Assembly: GCF_014750685.1 (NCBI RefSeq)
Contig: NZ_JAAXGE010000022.1
Span: 1 to 64,000 of the forward strand
Source of the DNA: Bacteroides sp. GM023
GTDB taxonomy: Bacteria; Bacteroidota; Bacteroidia; Bacteroidales; Bacteroidaceae
Length of the DNA: 64,000 bases
Reading direction: 5' to 3'
Shown piece by piece: positions 59,853 through 64,000 of this stretch; position 1 is the stretch's first letter; each line of letters opens with the position of its first letter. The notes under the pieces are model-generated. The model saw only the letters and a program-made list of their open reading frames with translations. It was not told the origin of the DNA and did no database searches. Both the position numbers and the translations under genes were made by a program.

Positions 59853-61040
59853 ATGGAAAAGAAGATCTTTACATATGAAAAACTAAAAAGATGCACATGT
59901 ACTCTTTATATGACAGAGGCCTGTAATCTGAATTGTATCTACTGTTACGAACACATAAAAGGGAAAGCTATTATGCCTTTGGAAATAGCCCAAGAAGGTA
60001 TAAAGTCGACTTTCGAACGTGCTGTAAAAGAAGATATAAATTATGTAGAAATACTATTTCATGGCGGAGAACCATTTATGGCATTTCAGCAGATTAAAGA
60101 AATTTGCGAATGGCTATGGATGCAGAAATGGCCGGCAAAATATATATGTTACGCAACAACCAACGGTACCCTCATACATGGAGAAATTAAAAACTGGCTC
60201 TTAGAAAATAAAGAGAAGTTTGTTGTCGGGCTAAGTTTAGACGGAACCCGGGAAATGCATAATCGTAATCGTTCCAATTCGTATGATAGGATTGATATAA
60301 ACTTTTTTAAAGAAAACTGGCCTGAACAAGGAGTAAAAATGACACCTTCACCCGGAACATTGACCTCATTGGCAGAAGGTGTTATTCACATACACGAGCT
60401 AGGTTTTAGTCGCAACAATTGCACTTTTGCCAGCGGAGTATCCTGGGACAAAGATGAATTTGGAAAAGCGATAGATTACAAACAAATATTGCAAGAACAA
60501 TTAAAGGAAATTGCCGTATATTATCTGAAGCATCCGGATATATTACCCGTAGAAATGCTAAACATGAAGTTCATAGCTGTGGCAGCAGGCATGAAAAATA
60601 TGCTTGACAAGTTGTGCGGTGCAGGTACTATCATGCGCTGCTGGACACCGGACGGTCAGTGTCTACCCTGCCATTTGTTTTATGAAGTCAGCAAAGAAAA
60701 AGGAGAAAAACTGAAAAACATAGATTTATCTTCACCCTGCCATTTATCAGATACACGGTGCAAAGGTTGTATTCTCGAGCCCATCTGTCCTACCTGCTAT
60801 GGTGGGAATTATATTACTTATGGTGACGTATCCAAACGTGACCTTTATACGTGCGCTATCACAAAGATACGGGCACTGGCAGGATCGTGGATGATAGGTC
60901 AAATGCTGGAAACGCCGGAAAAATACAGTGCTTTGAAAGACTTCAGCAACGAAGAACTGGCAATGACTGCCAAAGGCGTGATTCTCACACAATCTTTCCT
61001 GGAAGAAATAGGATTTATAAAAGAACTTCAAAATGGTTAA
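59853..61040 (+). CDS. Radical SAM/SPASM peptide-maturation enzyme
   Basis: 395-aa enzyme with the radical SAM cluster motif C24-NLN-C28-IY-C31 (CxxxCxxC), the GGEP motif (HGGEPFM) and a C-terminal SPASM domain rich in Cys: LCGAG...RCW...CLPCH, then CKGCILEPICPTCYGG and YTCAI, ligands for two more 4Fe-4S clusters. Such enzymes build thioether, cyclophane or other links in ribosomal peptides. Two Cys-rich 47-residue peptide genes follow directly, which makes it the likely maturase. The product linkage is not predictable here. Confidence 0.9.
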   Translation: MEKKIFTYEKLKRCTCTLYMTEACNLNCIYCYEHIKGKAIMPLEIAQEGIKSTFERAVKEDINYVEILFHGGEPFMAFQQIKEICEWLWMQKWPAKYICYATTNGTLIHGEIKNWLLENKEKFVVGLSLDGTREMHNRNRSNSYDRIDINFFKENWPEQGVKMTPSPGTLTSLAEGVIHIHELGFSRNNCTFASGVSWDKDEFGKAIDYKQILQEQLKEIAVYYLKHPDILPVEMLNMKFIAVAAGMKNMLDKLCGAGTIMRCWTPDGQCLPCHLFYEVSKEKGEKLKNIDLSSPCHLSDTRCKGCILEPICPTCYGGNYITYGDVSKRDLYTCAITKIRALAGSWMIGQMLETPEKYSALKDFSNEELAMTAKGVILTQSFLEEIGFIKELQNG

Positions 61041-61067
61041 TTGCCCTTGCCATAAACAGGGTAACTC
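61034..61067 (+). promoter_or_regulatory. Conserved leader hairpin upstream of precursor A
   Basis: GGTTAATTGCCCTTGCC... with CCCT pairing AGGG, overlapping the stop of the radical SAM gene. The same leader precedes precursor B (62670-62698) with TCCT/AGGA, a compensating change that supports RNA pairing. Confidence 0.6.
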
Positions 61068-61084
61068 ACTCAAATATTACTATT

Positions 61085-61228
61085 ATGAATTTTAAATTAA
61101 CAAACTTATCTGCTATCAGCCAAAAGTATGGTGAAGCCATAGAACAATTGAAAAACACAACATGGGAGATATGCGCCAATAGTTGCGGATGCTCCGGCGA
61201 TTGCGGTTCCAACTGGATGCAATCGTAA
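61085..61228 (+). CDS. Cys-rich RiPP precursor peptide A (47 aa)
   Basis: 47-residue peptide, too short for usual gene calls. The N-terminal ~28 residues (MNFKLTNLSAISQKYGEAIE...) are leader-like, and the C-terminal part carries C-ANS-C-G-C-SGD-C-GSNW. The four Cys and the Trp are all kept in precursor B, and the leader is nearly identical. This pattern, next to a radical SAM/SPASM gene, strongly suggests a substrate for peptide modification. No Gly-Gly cleavage site is present. Confidence 0.85.
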   Translation: MNFKLTNLSAISQKYGEAIEQLKNTTWEICANSCGCSGDCGSNWMQS

Positions 61229-61231
61229 ATA

Positions 61232-61258
61232 TGTGGGAAGAGAGTGTTCTCTTCCCAC
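61232..61258 (+). terminator. Hairpin between precursor A and M18 peptidase
   Basis: Perfect 11-bp stem GTGGGAAGAGA/TCTCTTCCCAC with a 4-base loop, then a weak T-rich tail. It probably lowers expression of the peptidase relative to the precursor. Confidence 0.7.
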
Positions 61259-61299
61259 GTATCTTCTTTTACAAGTGATGTATAAATCGAGAAAGAGAA

Positions 61300-62616
61300 A
61301 TGAAAGTACAAACAGACATAGCCCACGATTTTATTGATTTTATAGCCAAAAGCCCGACTAAATATCATGCGATAGAGTATGTCAAATCTAAATTGTTAGA
61401 GCACGGATTTGAATCTCTGTCTATTGACGAGAAATGGGTGTTGAAACCAAGCGGAAGATATTTTATAGAACAAGACAACTCTGCATTAATCGCTTTCTGT
61501 ATGAGTTCTCATGAATTGAAAATACAGCCAGTATCAGAAAACGGGATACGATTAGTATGTGCTCATACGGACTCACCGGCTTTTAAAGTAAAGCCAGTAG
61601 CTCAAACAATTACTTCAGAAGGTTATATACGATTGAATACCCAAGGATATGCATGGCCTATCCTGTCGACATGGTTTGACCGTCCTTTATCACTGGCGGG
61701 AAGGGTTGCTTTAAAAGGGGAACATCCCTTCAAGCCAATCATACGTTTAATTGATATGGAAGACCCCATATTGACAATTCCTAATATAGCCTTTCATCTG
61801 ACAAAAGAAAAAACAGAAGGTGGTATTTCCAAACAAAAAGAAATGTTGCCAATCATGGGAATGGGAAATAAGGATATGAACACAAACAATCTTCTTGACC
61901 TTATCGCCCAAAAACTGAATATCTCCAAAGAAAGTGTACTGGACTACGAACTGTATCTCTATCCGGTAGACAAAGGGCGATTGGTGGGAATGAATGCTGA
62001 TTTTATAGTCACTCCCCGTCAAGATGATTTAGTTATGGTATATGCAGCTTTAGAAGCCTTGACAAATACCAATGCGGATAATTCGGCAAAGATGATAGCA
62101 TTCTTCGATGCCGAAGAAGAAACTAATTCGACATTAGGCGGTGCCGACACCCCCTTCCTTAGAAACATACTCACTAAAATAGTAAAAAGTATAGGTGGCG
62201 ACGAGGAAGACTTGATAAAATTGATAAACCATTCATTTGCCGTGTCATTGGATACCTCTTTTGCAGTGCATCCTAACTATATGGAATGCAGTGACCCCAC
62301 ATGCTCTCCCGTAATGAATAAAGGTATAGTTATAAAATACGACGCGAATATGCATTATGCAACAACTGCTTTTTCTGCCGCTATTTTCCAGGAAATCTGT
62401 CATCAAAATAATATTCCGTATCAAAAAGAAGCAACCAATTCAGACTTCAGGACAGGGCGTACGGTAAGTACATTTATGCAAACACAGGTCGAAATGAAAT
62501 GTGTAGAAGTGGGTATTCCGACATGGGGCATGCATTCAGCATACGAAAGTTGCGGTACTGCCGATCTTTTTAGTCTGATTTGCGCACTAAGAAATTATTG
62601 GGAAATGCCTAATTAA
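61300..62616 (+). CDS. M18 family aminopeptidase
   Basis: 438-aa zinc aminopeptidase of the M18 (aspartyl aminopeptidase) family. Metal and catalytic motifs: CAHTDSPAFKVKP, FFDAEEETNSTLGGADTPF, and GMHSAYESCGTAD near the end. It assembles as a dodecamer in studied relatives and removes acidic N-terminal residues. Here it lies between the two precursor genes; a role in leader removal is an attractive inference. It is closer to free-standing M18 enzymes than to dedicated RiPP proteases. Confidence 0.9.
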   Translation: MKVQTDIAHDFIDFIAKSPTKYHAIEYVKSKLLEHGFESLSIDEKWVLKPSGRYFIEQDNSALIAFCMSSHELKIQPVSENGIRLVCAHTDSPAFKVKPVAQTITSEGYIRLNTQGYAWPILSTWFDRPLSLAGRVALKGEHPFKPIIRLIDMEDPILTIPNIAFHLTKEKTEGGISKQKEMLPIMGMGNKDMNTNNLLDLIAQKLNISKESVLDYELYLYPVDKGRLVGMNADFIVTPRQDDLVMVYAALEALTNTNADNSAKMIAFFDAEEETNSTLGGADTPFLRNILTKIVKSIGGDEEDLIKLINHSFAVSLDTSFAVHPNYMECSDPTCSPVMNKGIVIKYDANMHYATTAFSAAIFQEICHQNNIPYQKEATNSDFRTGRTVSTFMQTQVEMKCVEVGIPTWGMHSAYESCGTADLFSLICALRNYWEMPN

Positions 62617-62669
62617 AACACCTAACCTTCATATATAAAATTAGTATATGGATGATATATGCAATAAAC

Positions 62670-62698
62670 GGTTAATTGTCCTTACCGCAAATAGGACA
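62670..62698 (+). promoter_or_regulatory. Conserved leader hairpin upstream of precursor B
   Basis: Second copy of the precursor leader (GGTTAATTGTCCTTACC...), with TCCT/AGGA in place of CCCT/AGGG. Confidence 0.6.
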
Positions 62699-62719
62699 TA
62701 TCATTAAAATATTAGAATC

Positions 62720-62863
62720 ATGAACTTTAAATTAACCAATCTATCTGCTATCAATGAAAAATATGGCAGAACAATGGAACAACTGAAAGACACTGCTTGG
62801 GAAATATGTGCTAACAGTTGCGGATGCACAGGCGATTGCGGTTCAAATTGGATGCGCAGTTAA
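62720..62863 (+). CDS. Cys-rich RiPP precursor peptide B (47 aa)
   Basis: Paralogue of precursor A with the same length, leader and core pattern C-ANS-C-G-C-TGD-C-GSNW; changes are concentrated in the leader middle (NEKYGRTME). The similarity, including the upstream hairpin, shows a recent duplication of leader plus gene. It is last in the operon. Confidence 0.85.
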   Translation: MNFKLTNLSAINEKYGRTMEQLKDTAWEICANSCGCTGDCGSNWMRS

Positions 62864-62880
62864 AAACAACTTTAAACAAA

Positions 62881-62922
62881 AAAATCGGAGATAAAGACTT
62901 TATTGTTTTTATCTCCGAAAAA
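62881..62922 (-). terminator. Terminator of DUF486 gene
   Basis: 12-bp stem ATCGGAGATAAA with its complement, followed by T-runs on the minus strand, about 55 bases after the DUF486 stop. Confidence 0.75.
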
Positions 62923-62976
62923 ATATCAATTCAAAAATTTGCCAACAGGTTAGAGAATCTGATGTAACCACTCTCT

Positions 62977-63348
62977 CTATTTCATAAACACGAAATACAC
63001 CGCCGCAATCAGACAGACAAACGCTGCCAAATGATTCCAATGCAACGCTTCCCCTTTGAAAAACACCATTGTAAATACCATAAAGACGGCAAGAGTTATC
63101 ACTTCCTGAATCACCTTCAACTGCATCAATGAAAAAGGACCACCGTTACCGATAAATCCGATACGATTCGCTGGTATTTGACATGAATATTCAAAAAAAG
63201 CAATTGCCCAGCTAAAAGCAATCACACCTATCAACGGAAGAGCGGCGAACCAGCTATATTCCTGTTTCATTTTTAAATGTCCGTACCAGGCAAAAGTCAT
63301 AAAGACATTGGATACGATAAGTAGTAAAATTGTATAGATTCCTTTCAT
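62977..63348 (-). CDS. DUF486 family membrane protein
   Basis: 123-aa inner-membrane protein with four spans, matching the DUF486 (drug/metabolite-transporter-like) family: IVSNVFMTFAWYGHLK, FEYSCQIPANRIGF, LKVIQEVITL. Substrate and direction are unknown; it probably works as a dimer. It lies 14 bases after ttcA on the same strand and may be co-transcribed. Confidence 0.9.
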   Translation of the reverse strand: MKGIYTILLLIVSNVFMTFAWYGHLKMKQEYSWFAALPLIGVIAFSWAIAFFEYSCQIPANRIGFIGNGGPFSLMQLKVIQEVITLAVFMVFTMVFFKGEALHWNHLAAFVCLIAAVYFVFMK

Positions 63349-63362
63349 AATGTCAGATTATT

Positions 63363-64000
63363 TTAGTCTATTTTATCAGGTAATAATTCTTCCTGCACAT
63401 TAGTCATGCTCCCCCAAAGGCTATAGCGTGCTTCCGGATTCATCGCTTCCAGTTGTCGCAAAATTCCTTTCATATCACTCCGGCTCGATTGGGATTCATA
63501 AGGACAATTCTTCACCTGTTTCCGGTAATCATGCAAAGCTGCCAATTCTATCAAATCCGATTCATGAATCAGGCACATCGGACGGATAATCGTCATATCA
63601 AATTTCTTCATCACCAACCGAGGCGGCATGGTGCTGAATGCTCCCTGATAAGTGATATTCATCAACAAAGTTTCCAGAATATCATCCATATGATGTCCCA
63701 AAGCGATTTTGTTGCACCCTTGTTCCTTGGCAACCGTAAACAAAGCTTTACGCCGATTCCACGAACAAAGGAAACAGGGAGATTTGCGTGTGTCCGTAGA
63801 AGGGTCAAATGAAGTTTCGTATTGGACAAAAGGCACTCCATAGGCTTCACAATGCGCTTTCAGATAATCTGTATCACTCTGATAAGGTATATTTCGCATC
63901 ACCACATGGACGGCAACAACAGAAAAGCGAGGCTTGTAGATGCGTGCGCGTTTGCCCAACAGTTCTACAAGCGCCAACGAATCTTTCCCGCCCGACAGTC
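63363..64000 (-). CDS. ttcA: tRNA 2-thiocytidine synthase TtcA (5' end outside window)
   Basis: Fe-S-dependent tRNA-modifying enzyme that thiolates C32. The gene continues beyond the right edge: in frame before the first listed ATG-like codon the sequence reads LSGGKDS, the PP-loop ATP motif. CFLC (about 60 residues on) and the NCPYESQ region supply the cluster ligands, and GHHMDDILETLLMN is typical of the family. About 45 N-terminal residues are missing from view. Confidence 0.93.
   Translation of the reverse strand, partial: LSGGKDSLALVELLGKRARIYKPRFSVVAVHVVMRNIPYQSDTDYLKAHCEAYGVPFVQYETSFDPSTDTRKSPCFLCSWNRRKALFTVAKEQGCNKIALGHHMDDILETLLMNITYQGAFSTMPPRLVMKKFDMTIIRPMCLIHESDLIELAALHDYRKQVKNCPYESQSSRSDMKGILRQLEAMNPEARYSLWGSMTNVQEELLPDKID

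Overview
The window looks like a stretch of a Bacteroides chromosome (B. thetaiotaomicron/ovatus type, species not fixed). The support is Bacteroidetes-specific families (DUF5606, DUF3276, DUF6048/DUF6452-like, GH97), the gene order saccharopine-dehydrogenase-like / bcp / recA, and many copies of the Bacteroides promoter -7 box TAnnTTTG, most of them 30-100 bases before start codons.

Layout. 1-2.1 kb: tyrosine integrase plus a HTH excisionase-like gene, the right end of a mobile element that continues to the left. 2.2-11.6 kb: core genes dnaK, a META-domain lipoprotein, a secreted protein, carboxynorspermidine-synthase-like gene, bcp, recA, a YeiH-type transporter, YccF and DUF1810. 11.9-22.7 kb: AT-rich accessory island made of an eight-gene, translationally coupled operon (J-like protein, membrane coiled-coil protein, Hsp70 homologue, kinase-like/AAA+ fusion, TerB-like, HNH, unknown, DUF4407), preceded on the same strand by a ~310-nt structured RNA and, divergently, by an HU-like gene whose leader carries a 4 x 21-bp repeat array. 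22.9-55.6 kb: mostly housekeeping: LysR, clpB, the nusB-yajC-ybbR-coaE-DUF5606 block, rplY, pth, S4, HIT, antiporter, gcvT, pepT, a PurF paralogue, GH97, a degenerate M23 protein, a zinc peptidase, crcB, pentapeptide protein, eno, a 6S-like RNA, an ECF sigma/anti-sigma operon, SRP RNA with tRNA-Thr, a glycosyltransferase, mntP and apbE. 55.7-59.2 kb: second accessory module: HU-like gene, 4 x 22-bp palindrome array, VirE/VapE-type ATPase, a second copy of the ~290-nt RNA, then two tandem small HTH genes each followed by a long palindrome. 59.2-62.9 kb: a probable RiPP operon (zinc-ribbon protein, small membrane protein, radical SAM/SPASM enzyme, two 47-residue Cys-rich precursor peptides, M18 aminopeptidase). 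62.9-64 kb: DUF486 and ttcA, which runs off the right edge.

The most unusual content is the repeated module [HU-like gene <- array of four repeats at 21/22-bp period -> (VirE) -> ~300-nt structured RNA -> cargo genes]. It occurs twice, once in front of the Hsp70/kinase-AAA operon and once in front of the HTH pair. The two RNAs share sequence blocks and long-range pairings with compensating changes, so they look like members of one RNA family. The Hsp70 operon itself looks like an uncharacterised chaperone-based stress or defence system, and the RiPP cluster looks like an uncharacterised Cys-rich peptide family. All database-level novelty is unverified here.
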